NCBI GenBank assembly: GCA_002099365.1
Contig: MSED01000005.1
Span: 930,001 to 994,000, forward strand
Source: Phialophora verrucosa
Taxonomy: Eukaryota; Ascomycota; Eurotiomycetes; Chaetothyriales; Herpotrichiellaceae
Direction of reading: 5' to 3'
DNA length: 64,000 nucleotides
A program made the position numbers and the translations under genes. The notes under the pieces are model-generated. The model ran no database searches. It was not told the DNA's origin and saw only the letters and a program-made list of their open reading frames with translations. Below are positions 35,101 through 45,820 of this stretch, piece by piece (the stretch's first letter is position 1; each line of letters opens with the position of its first letter).

Positions 35101-36573
35101 AAGGCAGAACAACTGATGGTCGGCTAAATGAATGAGCCCCATGATACTTCACAAGAGAGGCGAGTATAGTAGATGTGTTCTGCACAATACAGTCATCCAT
35201 GCTGTACTCGTGACCGGACCACTGTGTCTCCATCCGTTTTCGCGCAATTCTTCGCAGATTGTACCAACGACACTTTCTTTGCGAGGGCGTCTGTGTGTGT
35301 GGCGCACTGCTCAGGTCGCGAGTGTGTGAGTGTGCGCGTGTGCATTCGTGTGTTGTACCCGGTCAGGTAGGTACGTAGTCCGTACCACCTAGGCAATCAT
35401 AACGACGTGCTGTTCCTTGTCCCAGGCGTAGGAGATAGAATTCCAGAGCCGTAGATTCCATCCCGTCAACGCGGCTCAATGTTCCGAGCAGACATCAGCA
35501 ACAGAATGCATTCCCAATTTCCATTACAAACTCGTGACCGAGTCTGCACATCGAACCAAAGACTGGACTCTCATCGAACGTACCCACCTACCTACAGCGC
35601 ATTGCAGATGAAGGTGAATGTGCAGGTGTGTTGATACGGAAGCCCGGTTCGACATCGACATCGACATCCACTGCGCCTTCAACCTCGCGATCAAGTAAGC
35701 AGGCCATTCATCAAGCGCGACATCAATATCGATATCATTTGTGCGTGTGCACTATGTGCGCAGCGTTAGTTCGCAGTCTCTGAATGATATCGCACAACCC
35801 TGTGCTGCCATGGCACTGTCTGTGAGCCTACGCGCCACGTCTACGCGCATTCCTCATGCCGCCGCCCGCGTTCCGCACCTGTGATGCTCAATCAAGGAAG
35901 AGCGATCAAGCAAGTCGATGAAGTTAAGCTCCGCGCTAGAACAGCTAGCTAGCCTAATCAGTAGCTAGTCCGACGATAGAGGCTTAAGCTTATTAAAGAC
36001 GCGGATCAACTAGCCAATCAGCGCACGTCATAGTATAGGGATCCGGGCTAGTATCAGTTATGTGCGCAGTACTATGGTTCTTGGTGGGCTCGGCACACGG
36101 GGGCATTGAGATGTTTGATGCTTGAATATAGGCAGTACGTAGTTCCTGGCGTTGGAAACGTGGCGCTTGAACTTTTACCCTGCCTACCTGTCCGGTGTCG
36201 AGGCTCATCGCTGCCGTGGCCGGGTCCGTTAGGAAGTAGCTCAGGTCAATGGGCATAGTATGCTTGCCGGGGCATGACCCTGCGGTTGAGAGATTGTGTC
36301 TCAATGGCTCACCGGAGTCACTCAGTGCTGAGGGACGGGAAAATCGTTGGTAGAACGATGATTACTCCAAGGTAATCAAACAATTATTTACCAGACGGAC
36401 CGATGGAGAGAAAGCCGGTAGAAAGATGTGGTCACCGTTATTGAGTAGGGTGTACATTCAGGATGAAAGAGAGCGACGAGACCAACTACCGCGTAAGGGT
36501 AGGAAGAGCGTGAATTGCCGCAGTCAGAAAGTCCAAGCATGCACCGACCTCAACCTACACCCCGTTCTTGACC
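32184..36573. other. 4.4-kb gene-free stretch
   Basis: The longest empty stretch in the window. Open frames are short and mutually overlapping; the best (minus, 33390-33890, 166 codons from a true ATG) has no recognisable family, membrane segment or signal. Minor features are a GT-rich tract near 35290-35350, a GGTGAG run near 35047 and CATCGA runs near 35650. The first few hundred bases should be the sulfate permease promoter. Confidence 0.55.
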
Positions 36574-39129
36574 TCAACCTACGCACCATTCCTGCTGCTC
36601 ACGCTCAGACGCAATCTCACACATGACCTGTTCGTTCTTCAGATCGAACGAGAGGTGTCCGTCCATCCAAAATGCCTTGATATCACTCTCGCCCTCACTC
36701 CCTGTCGTCGCGTCTGAATTCGAGTGGCCAAGGAGAGCCCCATCGAGCTCGAAGCTCTCTGTCCTGTCCAACAATGTATCTCCTAGCTTGGAGTAGAATC
36801 TGGACCTCAACTCCTCCAGTGGCGCAACCCATCCTTTGTATCGTTCTGCTCGCTGGAGACTCCCCACGCACAAAGGCTTCGCCACAATGACTCCCGCGCC
36901 TTCGCCTTCGGGCTGGGACGAGTGTACCAGAACGACCAGGACGGCCATGGAGTCGTTGAATGGGAGATCGTCGACGAAAGACAATTCCGGCTCCTGAAGA
37001 ATAATACCAAGGTCCGCATCTCTTGTCGTCGGCGGAGAGGCCGGCTCATTCATATAGGACGTCACGAGCCGGTACCAGGCGCCATTCGAGCTCGATCTGA
37101 GAAAGCTGATCTCTCGGAGCTTGCCCCGCCGCCTCCCCAGCAGCAGGCCCGGAAGCTTGACGTGCAGTCCTTCCTTGGTAAGCCAGGCGGGCAGGTATCT
37201 TTGCGAGCGCTGCTGGAGGAATGGAGTCGGGCCTTTATCGAGAATGGTCCGCGGCGCCCATCTCATGCCGGGCTGCGACAACCGTGGGCCATCCCAGAAC
37301 AGGATCTCCGAGGAGAGAGTCTTGGTCAGGCGCCAGAATCGAGTCATGCGTTCTTCGTGGGATTTGAACGCAATGACCTGCCCGATTGCTGAAGAGTCCA
37401 AGCCAGTGATGATACTGAGACACACTGCTTCGTCTTCTGCGATGCTGGTGGACCGCCACGCCAGAACATCGCTCAGCACGCTGAGCATGTTTCCTGCCCG
37501 AACATTCTCTGTATCTGTGTTGTCTGTCGCTGTTTCTTCTGATCCCCTTCGAACCCACGATCCTCGAAGCTTCACCCACTGAAGGGTCCAGGTGTCGTTG
37601 GTGTTGATGTCAAACCACAGCGCATTGTCCAAGTCGAGGGTTCCGTTGCGGAACTGAAACATGGCCTTTCGAGCCAGGGCGCACTCCTGCAAAGTCCAGA
37701 GCCGTCGCATCCAGCCGCAGCTGAGGATCCGCACCCATGCCTCTCTCTCAGAAGGTGCATTCAGATCAAGATCGAGGAGGTACTTGTCCAAGATCAAGAC
37801 CACGTCCGCTTCGGAGTATGTCTTGCCCATCAACATGATGGTTTGTCGGCGGAGGGCCCATGGCTCGCGAGGAACGCAGATAGTGTCAATCCAGAAAGGC
37901 ACCTTCGCGTCGGGGAACAGTCTATCCACCATGGCGCTCAGCCTCTCATACTGACACCGGGGGATGGAGTTTCGGTGCGGGTTCCCCAAGCCATCCGACC
38001 AAACGTGAGAGATGCAGACGTACTTCTTAACGGTCTCGGTAGAGGTTAGTTGCAACCCGTCGTCGGCATCAAAGTGATCATCGTCGGAGCCAGGCTTCGC
38101 ATGATCTCCAATGGCGGCTGTGAGTCCCTTACCAGCTGGGGAAAGTAAAGGGAAATACCCTCCCTCTAGGATCCGTTCCATTTGAGCCTGATTGGCACAC
38201 AACTCTGGACATTGGCTGCAGCCGGGAGCGTGCTCGGTCCGATATGTCTTCCAATCCATATCATACGCAGTGCATCTCCAGTCCGGGCCTAGCCGGGAAA
38301 CAAACGAGGCAGCATCCTCCATCTGGTCGAGTGGAATTCTCGCTCGGCAACTCCGATGATCTCTCGTCGGTCCAGGCCTCTCCGAGCTACTGGCGAAGTA
38401 GAGCTCCGGAAGGCCCGCTATCGCGTTGAGCCGGGTGATCTCGATCGGGCACCAGCCATCATCGAGCATTCGCTCAAATAGATAATTGGTCGTCGTGCTA
38501 CCGAGCCACTTGTCTTCCCCGAGCACGCCGAAGTATGCACACAGAAACTCTCCAAGCGATGATATGGACAAGCAGACGAGGTCGAGAGCATGGCCATGAG
38601 TTCCATTGGCCATGACGCGAACGTTCCAGTCAAGCGCGTGTGCCAGAACTTCGCTCAACCTCGACAGGTCAAGTTGGCCGGTCCTCCCCCGGGAAGATGC
38701 CGGGGCCTCCTCGGCTGATGCGCTCATGAATGCGTGGCCTTGCTCGTGATCGGGATTCGAGAAGATGGAGGGATCAGCGTCCACTTGAACGAGATGGAAC
38801 TTCCTAGGAGAGATGTGGCCGAGACGGTCCTCCAATTTTCGAAGCGTCAGGACAGGCCGTCCGGGAACAGAAGCATCAACCCAATCGTCCACATTGTATC
38901 GAGACCCGAAAGTCGTTCTCAATAACCCAAAGAACAGCCACGATTGTAGGAATGCCGCCCTGTCATCGCTTGATTTCGTAGTTGCATCTGTTCCGCGGAG
39001 ATCAGCTTCGGTCCACCCATTGCGCTCTGGAAATGTATCGAAGTCATCGCCACTGTATTGGTCGATCCCGAGGCAAGGGATAGAGATGTGAGGGTGTTTT
39101 GAGTGCTGGGGCAACTCTAAATGGTCCAT
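36574..39129 (-). CDS. HET-domain (heterokaryon incompatibility-type) protein
   Basis: A single uninterrupted exon of 851 residues. The HET core lies at about 368-485: YVCISHVWSDGLGNP, PFWIDTICVP, MLMGKTYSEADVVLILD and GWMRRLWTLQECALARKAMF. These match the three sequence blocks of the domain, which in known cases triggers cell death when incompatible hyphae fuse. The 360 residues before it include an N-terminus (MDHLELPQHSKHPHISIPCL) like one group of fungal HET proteins, and a Cys cluster APGCSQCPELC (304-311) just ahead of the domain. The C-terminal 350 residues have no repeats (no WD40, ankyrin or TPR) and no recognised domain. Full length and unbroken, so likely functional. Its flanks are gene-poor, common for this fast-evolving class. 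Confidence 0.9.
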   Translation of the reverse strand: MDHLELPQHSKHPHISIPCLGIDQYSGDDFDTFPERNGWTEADLRGTDATTKSSDDRAAFLQSWLFFGLLRTTFGSRYNVDDWVDASVPGRPVLTLRKLEDRLGHISPRKFHLVQVDADPSIFSNPDHEQGHAFMSASAEEAPASSRGRTGQLDLSRLSEVLAHALDWNVRVMANGTHGHALDLVCLSISSLGEFLCAYFGVLGEDKWLGSTTTNYLFERMLDDGWCPIEITRLNAIAGLPELYFASSSERPGPTRDHRSCRARIPLDQMEDAASFVSRLGPDWRCTAYDMDWKTYRTEHAPGCSQCPELCANQAQMERILEGGYFPLLSPAGKGLTAAIGDHAKPGSDDDHFDADDGLQLTSTETVKKYVCISHVWSDGLGNPHRNSIPRCQYERLSAMVDRLFPDAKVPFWIDTICVPREPWALRRQTIMLMGKTYSEADVVLILDKYLLDLDLNAPSEREAWVRILSCGWMRRLWTLQECALARKAMFQFRNGTLDLDNALWFDINTNDTWTLQWVKLRGSWVRRGSEETATDNTDTENVRAGNMLSVLSDVLAWRSTSIAEDEAVCLSIITGLDSSAIGQVIAFKSHEERMTRFWRLTKTLSSEILFWDGPRLSQPGMRWAPRTILDKGPTPFLQQRSQRYLPAWLTKEGLHVKLPGLLLGRRRGKLREISFLRSSSNGAWYRLVTSYMNEPASPPTTRDADLGIILQEPELSFVDDLPFNDSMAVLVVLVHSSQPEGEGAGVIVAKPLCVGSLQRAERYKGWVAPLEELRSRFYSKLGDTLLDRTESFELDGALLGHSNSDATTGSEGESDIKAFWMDGHLSFDLKNEQVMCEIASEREQQEWCVG

Positions 39130-39805
39130 GCTGCTGGATCCTGCAACTCATAGTCAAGGACAACAAGTCAGTTCGCGGAGCTCAGAAGTCAATGCATCAA
39201 AGCTCTTGTATCTCGGGCTGCGAGGTGAAGGAAGATCATGTAAATGCCCAGCACGAATCAAGTCCGTCCCCTCGTGACGCTCGATGCGATGCTCGGTCAG
39301 CAACTTTAGCCGACTCAAGCCTGGGCAATGAAAGCCACAATCCGTCTTCTTGTACATAGGCATTGCATTGCATCGCTCGAGAAAGAGGTCACACAATACC
39401 CGAGTTGAGTAAACGAGACAAGTGGGCTTGGGATGGATATCCTCCGTACTCTGGCATCTTTGTGGTGGGAGAATACGTTGCACGATGCTGAATTTCAATA
39501 CGTAGGGTCAAGCCCGAACATTGCGTCCGAGGCCATCTCTTGGACCGAATGGGATACCAAGTCGAGGCAAGACTCCAACCGACATCCAGGCGGCGCAGAG
39601 TAAGAAAGCGGGACAGACTGGCTGGCCATATTGCTGCGCGTAATGCAGCGGAGACAAGGAGACCAGCGACGCCCCTATTCAGGCCCAGCCTTGCCGATCA
39701 ATCGAGGCTGCATCACGAGGCTGATGATCAGCGCTGTGGCGAGCTGCTGAAGATCACCGCATCTGACTTTCTCCCACACGCATGCCAGTTCACCATCACC
39801 GACGC
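39130..39805. other. intergenic, nothing recognised
   Basis: Upstream DNA of the HET gene and 3' flank of the GH31 gene, both on the minus strand. Short frames only. Confidence 0.6.
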
Positions 39806-42197
39806 TCAAGTCTGGTCGTGTATTGGCAGCGGTTCCGCATCCAGTCTCTCAAAAACAGGCATCACGGCCAAGGGACAATCCACCTCGGTAAGCATGCCCC
39901 CCTCCAGGACATCCGGATTCTGAATTTGGCCATCATCGAACCTCTTCCATTTCGCACCCTTTGGCAGATAGACTTTTCTGCTTGTTATTCCCTTATACAT
40001 GACGGGTGCAACAAGATATTTGCCGCCAAACATGTACTGGTCCTCCACTTCCCAACATTCTTTATCCTCAGGAAACTCCAAGAACAGCGGCCTGATGACA
40101 GGTGTGCCCTTCTCATGTGCTTGGGCCATCAATCCCCGGACATACGGCCGCAGTTGCTCGCGTAGAAAAAGATATTTCTTCATAATCCCGTAGCACTCTT
40201 CGCCGTAGCACCATATTTCATTAGGTGCGCCGGAGAGACATGTTGCACCTCCGGTAGTGCCATGTTGAGGCTGCTTGGGTTCGCGGTCGCCGTGGAGGCG
40301 GAAGACAGGACAAAAACAGCCTGCATCAGGTTCAATTGGGTGATCGACGACGACTTAGCTTGGAGCTTACCGTATTGGAACCATCTCGTACACAGCTCAC
40401 GAAAATCAGCATGCTGTGGGTTGCCGCCATGGAATCCGCCTGGTCGTGTCAGGGTTACTCTTTAAAGTCACAGGAGAGATCAAAGACTTACCAATGTCTG
40501 TCGTCCACCAGGGAATACCTGCAATGCCAACATTCAATCCAGCCGCGAATTGATCCCGAAAGCTCTCCCAACTGCTCGCAATGTCACCACTCCACAGCAA
40601 GGTCCCAAACTTCTGGCTTCCAGCCCACGCACAGCGGATGAGGTTACAGATTTCATCGTGTTTCCCATCTTGCCTCATCCCTTCAAAGAAAGCTTTCGCA
40701 TATTCAACGGGATAAGCATTTCCCGAGCTCAGCACAGTCCCGCTGTGATATCGATATACGTCAAAGTCATAAACATTGTACTCCGGTTCCGCCTCATCAA
40801 GCCAGAACATCTTGACGCCTTTGTCGTAATAATTCTTTTTGGCCGTGTTCCATACAAATTCGCGGGTAGCAGGATTGGTAAAGTCTGCATGGACTGTTTC
40901 GCCCTGGAAATCCATGGAAGTGCGCAATCCTCGGTCCTGTCTGATCAACATGCCTTGCTCCAGCATGAAGTCATAGTTCTCCGAGCGTTTGTCAACGGTC
41001 GGCCAGATCGAGACGAGGAGTTGGACATCCAGTGACTGGAGTTCTCTGATCATGGCGTCTGTGATTGAAGACTCACGGCATCTCGTCAGAACTGCATTCT
41101 TCCACCTTAACAGTAGGGTGTTTAGTGGAATGGGCAGATTTGAAAGAGAATTCGAATGCAGATTTCGTGTTGGCGGGCGCAGGCAGGAAATGGGGTTCAG
41201 GCGACGGTTCTGCCGAAGACTCCTTCCACGTTGACAGGAGCCTACGCATGGCGGACTCACCAGGGTCTTTCCAGTAGGTCGGGTCAAACTTCCATTCGCC
41301 TTGCTTGGGCCCTGGTTTGTATTGTCAGCCATCCGGGGGAATTCATGACAAAGACGGGACGAGCGTACAATGAAAGAAGTCCACCACGATCACGTCTAAC
41401 GGCAATCCGCGCTTCTTGTACTCTCGGGCAACATCAAGAAGCTCTTCTTGTGTCTGATATCTCAACTTGCATTGCCAAAAGCCGAGACCGTACTCCGGCA
41501 TCATCGGGACTTTGCCAGTAACATCCGCATATGACTCGATGATCTGGGTTGGCGTGTCGCAAGCAACGATCCAATAGTCGAGCACTCTTGTCGAATAGGC
41601 CTCGAAGCTCATCGTGTTCTTTCCTAGGACGGCTCGTCCAACCGCAGGGTTGTTCCAAAGCATACCATATCCGAGGTTCGACAGCATGAATGGGACACTT
41701 GCTTGGGAGTTGCGCTGGGCCATCTCCAGGTCGGCGCCCTTGAGGTCGAGGAAAGGCTGCTGGTACTGGCCCATGCCGTAGATCTTTTCTTTTCGGTCAA
41801 TAGACTCAAGCCGATAGGTTAGATGGTAGTCGCCTCCAAGCAACGGCTTGAATTCTCGTGCCTCGACCATCAAGGCGCTGCATTTGGGATCCTCTACATC
41901 GGCACGGTTGCGCTGGTACTCTTCCAGAAGCCGTTCGCCGTTGGCATTTTTGATGGTTATCTTCCCACGCTTGGAGATCGTCGCAGTGATGTTGCCGTTC
42001 CGGATGGATGCGTGGTCATCGGGAAACGAGATCGAGACATCTGTCCTTGGCGGCGTAATGGTCAGAGCCCAATCCTCTGGCGGCAGAGTGTGAAACTTTG
42101 TGGCACGCACACGGAGAGCGTTGGGACCCCACGCTTCGATCTGGACGTGTTCCGAGTCATAGGTGAAATGGAGCCGATCGTCCTTGGAGAGCAACAT
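39806..42197 (-). CDS. GH31 glycoside hydrolase, alpha-xylosidase-like
   Basis: Five exons (42197-41369, 41311-41261, 41058-40492, 40439-40371, 40320-39806) encode 676 residues. The N-terminal beta-sandwich (1-225) leads into the barrel at PEYGLGFWQCKLRYQTQEEL. The 51-base exon 2 supplies WPKQGEWKFDP. The catalytic nucleophile is Asp381 in KMFWLDEAEPEYN and the acid/base Asp452 in LWSGDIASSW. FCPVFRLHGDRE is rebuilt across the last intron and IRPLFLEFP follows. GFWQCKLRYQT and the lack of a signal peptide point to a cytosolic alpha-xylosidase of the YicI/XylS type acting on xyloglucan-derived sugars; alpha-glucosidase activity cannot be excluded. All catalytic residues are intact, and the very small exon argues against alternative models. 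Confidence 0.9.
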
Positions 42198-43078
42198 GGT
42201 CGTCGAGAGCCAGGGCTGAACCCTTAACGTCTCCGGAGCTTCCGTTGATTATGTAGGAGAGACCGTGTATTCGATGATGTGGGAGGTTCCAGGCTACAGT
42301 CGAAGAGGAAAAGAAGGATTGTGCCTGTCCTTCCACGTGGGATGGTTCTCGCTACACCAATGTTACCTGATCACCGCCCGGCTCTGCTGCTTTTGGCCAT
42401 CCCGCCCGGCTGAATTGCGGAGATGGGGCGCGATATCAGGCACATTCTCGGATGTCCACCAGTCCGGGAATTGGTGGCTGATGCCTCTTATGTTCAAGTG
42501 TGTATCCGCCTTTTCTGGTGCTCTCCACATAATGAGTGTATTATTCAGATTGTGCTTGCTGATAGGCCGAAGGTCGTGGGACTGCGGAACCAGGCATGTT
42601 GTTCTAGAAGGGATGGAGTCGCCCCAGAACACAATTGTCACGGCCATTTGACCTCTGTGGATTTCACCCAGACATGCCATACAAGAAGATCAGGTGCATC
42701 AGCTAACTTAGGCGAATGGCGAACTTCTCGTTCACGCATGTTTGCATGCTGTCGCTGAAGGGACAATTTCGAATTTAACCGCCGGAGGTTTGCCACAAAA
42801 AGAGAAAGTGCGGCGCAGTCGCAGCCTTGTTTCCCTTCGTCCACGTGTCAGGCTGAAATTATTACAAGCTTCCTCGTCATCAACCCGGACATCCAGACAT
42901 AAACAAGTTCGGGAAATAACGAGACAATCAGGACTACATGGCCTTGATCAGCCACTGTGTAGACCCATATATCCAAAAATCTCTATTGGTCAAGAGAGGA
43001 ATCCAACAACTGCACTCTGGATATCAGTGCCCAAGACCTGATACTCCCAACACAAAAGTCCTGGACAACTTTGTGGCT
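42198..43078. other. intergenic, nothing recognised
   Basis: Promoter side of the GH31 gene and 3' flank of the SNF2 gene. No repeats or conserved frames. Confidence 0.6.
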
Positions 43079-45820
43079 CTACCCCTTTCTCCTGACAGCC
43101 AGGTCATCAAGTACACCGCCCGCCGCTCCTTGGCCTCTCTTGGTAGCGGCGACCTTGAAGGCCTGCCCTTCTCCACCGACATCCAAGCCCTTCTCTGCTC
43201 GTTCATAAGCCTTATCAGTCCGATCGGTCAAGATCTTCAGTTCATCTTCACCCAGTATCGGTCTCCTTCTGCCTGTTGAGGTGTCTCCATCTTCGTCTTC
43301 GTCTTCCGGATGCGCGACGTCGTACTTCTCAAACTCGTCATTCACCAGCACTCCCTTGATATCATCCACGTCAGCACCCGAGGAAAGAAGAGACTTAAAC
43401 TTGCCCTTCTGGATGACTAATTTTTCGAGTTTGCGCTTCGAGTCGGCCTTGAAGAGCAATGTCTCCTCGACCGTCCCGCGTGTAGCCAGTCTATATACAA
43501 TCACAGGCTTCGTCTGACCAATACGATGTGCGCGGTCCATGGCTTGTAAATCTTGCTGCGGGTTCCAGTCCGAGTCGAACAGGACAACGGTGTCAGCTGC
43601 AGTGAGGTTGATTCCCTGCCCTCCAGCACGAGTGGACAGGAGGAACAGGTTGTAGGACTTGTCTGTGTTGAAGCTGGTGATCTGGGCATAGCGATCTTCT
43701 TGCGCAACAGAGCCGTCAATCCGACATGCTTTCCAACCACGCAGCTCACCGGCGTAAGTTTCCAGGATGTCGAGCGTGGTCTTGAATTGGCTGAAAATGA
43801 GGACCTTATGACCGAGCTTGAAGAGTCTCGGCAGAAGTGTGTCAAGCAGGAGGATCTTGCCAGAGGCCCTGACCAAGCTTTCGTCGACTTGTGGAAAGTC
43901 GCCAGATTCTTCTTCGGCAAGTGTAGTCGGTTTCCAGGGCCAGTAGAAGTTGTGCGGACTGTTGCATGCAAGGCGCAGCTGCAGCACGGGATTTTGCAGC
44001 TTTTTGGCCGACATTTCCTTCTTCGCGAGTTTCAGGGTTTGAGCACGCTCGAGCTCTTCTGCTTCGTCCGACGACAATTCTCGCGACTCTAGGTCGTACG
44101 ATGCACAATCCAGGCTGAGTCCTTCTTCACCTTGTTCTATTCGGCGAAGGCGGTCGTTGAATTCGCTGTCTGTCACATCGCGATAGCTGGTGCGTGCTGC
44201 CTTTCGACCTCGCCGAACAGAACCATTCGACGCAACCGATGCTGGCGTTGAGTCCCGACTCGGCTTGAGGCTCTTCGCCGGTGTGGAGCGACTGCTACCA
44301 TTTGCCTTGCGCTTGAGGGAAGCAGTTCGGCTCTTTGCCTCGATACGTTCGACAGCCTTGTCTTCGAGGTACGACCTACTGGAACCGGCGAGGATTTCCC
44401 GGTACAATTCCTTCTGTTCTGAACTCAACGGGGCGTACAGGATGTATTCTCGCTTCCTGGGAAGAGACGACTCGACGTCTGTCTTGATGCGGCGAAGCAA
44501 GAATGGCTTGAGGATGGCGTGCATGGTGGAAACCAGGTTGTTCTTGCGCTTCAGGGTCTTGCCATCGGCCTCCTTCCTGTCCTCCAACACACTCGAGAAG
44601 TCAAACCACCTCTCGAAGCTGTCGAGATCATTGAAAACCTCTGGCAACAAGAAATGCAGCAGTGACCAGAGCTCGGCAATGTTATTCTGAAGAGGGGTGC
44701 CGGTGATCAGCAGGCGATTTGCAGAGTTGTATGTCATCAGCTCCTTGACCAGCTTGCAGTTCATGTTCTTCAGGCGATGCCCTTCGTCCACGACAATGTA
44801 TCTCCACTGATAGTTGGCCAAGAACTTCTTGTCGTTCATGCAAATTTCATAGCTGGTGACGACCACGGGGAATTCCCATTTGCTCTGATCCCGCAGTTTC
44901 ATCTTGTTTCGCCTCATGGCGTCACGGTCGTCCCTGCTCCCGTGGTACAGGAGGGTGTTGATCGTGGGAGTCCAGTGCTTGAATTCTTCGACCCAGTTCC
45001 GGACGGTGCTCAACGGAGCGGCAATCAGGAAAGGACCTGAGATATTGTTCTCCTTGAAGAACGCAATCATCGAGATGGCCTGCAGCGTCTTCCCGAGGCC
45101 CATTTCATCCGCCAGGATCCCACTGAGGCCATTCATCCAGAGCGACTTCAGCCACTCTAAGCCTTCGAGTTGATATCTCTTCATCGGGCCGCCCGTAACT
45201 AGAGAGGGTTGTTCGGTGGCGACAAGATTCTGAGCACCTAGCCCTTCTCCTTCATACTCGTCTGCGGCTTCTGCAAGCGCCTCTTGAACGGTGGGCCCAT
45301 CTTTGGCAGCCGTCACGGCCTCCGAGTTGAAATAGTCAACAATGCTCCTCTTCGCCGCATTGGTCTTCTTCGATGGGCGTCCGCGACTGCGTGTGGTTCG
45401 TTTTTCCTGCTCCTTCGGGTCCTCCGTGCCGTCAGCCTCTTCAGCAGCATGCGTCCGCAAAGATTTTCTTGTTGCGTTTTTGGTCTCTGTGGATTTAGCC
45501 GCATCATTCTTTTGCTTCGCGGCCGCCCTTCTCGCCTGCTCTTGATTTTGCTCTTGCTGTTGTTTCATCTTGTCTGCCATGATCGCGACAAACACAGAGC
45601 TCGTCTTCAGAAGGTTGGTGAGCGCCCGAGACTTATGGTCCATAGCTTCATCATCCTCCTCGTCCACTTCCATCTTGTTCTCGCTCTTGACCATCGGTTC
45701 GTCGTTGGCCTCTGGCTTTGACTGCTCCGGACTCGCATCCATTGGTGATGACGCTGGTGTGCTTTTGGCATTCGACATGGCTGGTGTTGTCGGCTCTGAA
45801 GTGGTTGAGCTCGTAGCCAT
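43079..45820 (-). CDS. LSH/HELLS/DDM1-type SNF2 chromatin remodeler
   Basis: One exon of 913 residues from ATG 45820; the open frame continues upstream but without an ATG. It is an ATP-driven nucleosome remodeler of the LSH group (mammalian HELLS, plant DDM1, Neurospora MUS-30, yeast Irc5), linked to DNA methylation and genome stability. A Ser/Lys-rich tail and coiled coil (about 80-115) precede RYQLEGLEWLKSLWMNGLSG and motif I LADEMGLGKT (236-245). Motif II is DEGH (345-348), the form typical of LSH rather than DEAH. GTPLQNNIAELWSLLHFLLP, an approximately 150-residue insert with basic SLKRKANGSSRSTPAKS, then the second RecA lobe with STRAGGQGINLTAAD and motif VI QAMDRAHRIGQ (759-769) follow. 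It ends in a basic KRGQGAAGG tail. Confidence 0.95.
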   Translation of the reverse strand: MATSSTTSEPTTPAMSNAKSTPASSPMDASPEQSKPEANDEPMVKSENKMEVDEEDDEAMDHKSRALTNLLKTSSVFVAIMADKMKQQQEQNQEQARRAAAKQKNDAAKSTETKNATRKSLRTHAAEEADGTEDPKEQEKRTTRSRGRPSKKTNAAKRSIVDYFNSEAVTAAKDGPTVQEALAEAADEYEGEGLGAQNLVATEQPSLVTGGPMKRYQLEGLEWLKSLWMNGLSGILADEMGLGKTLQAISMIAFFKENNISGPFLIAAPLSTVRNWVEEFKHWTPTINTLLYHGSRDDRDAMRRNKMKLRDQSKWEFPVVVTSYEICMNDKKFLANYQWRYIVVDEGHRLKNMNCKLVKELMTYNSANRLLITGTPLQNNIAELWSLLHFLLPEVFNDLDSFERWFDFSSVLEDRKEADGKTLKRKNNLVSTMHAILKPFLLRRIKTDVESSLPRKREYILYAPLSSEQKELYREILAGSSRSYLEDKAVERIEAKSRTASLKRKANGSSRSTPAKSLKPSRDSTPASVASNGSVRRGRKAARTSYRDVTDSEFNDRLRRIEQGEEGLSLDCASYDLESRELSSDEAEELERAQTLKLAKKEMSAKKLQNPVLQLRLACNSPHNFYWPWKPTTLAEEESGDFPQVDESLVRASGKILLLDTLLPRLFKLGHKVLIFSQFKTTLDILETYAGELRGWKACRIDGSVAQEDRYAQITSFNTDKSYNLFLLSTRAGGQGINLTAADTVVLFDSDWNPQQDLQAMDRAHRIGQTKPVIVYRLATRGTVEETLLFKADSKRKLEKLVIQKGKFKSLLSSGADVDDIKGVLVNDEFEKYDVAHPEDEDEDGDTSTGRRRPILGEDELKILTDRTDKAYERAEKGLDVGGEGQAFKVAATKRGQGAAGGVLDDLAVRRKG

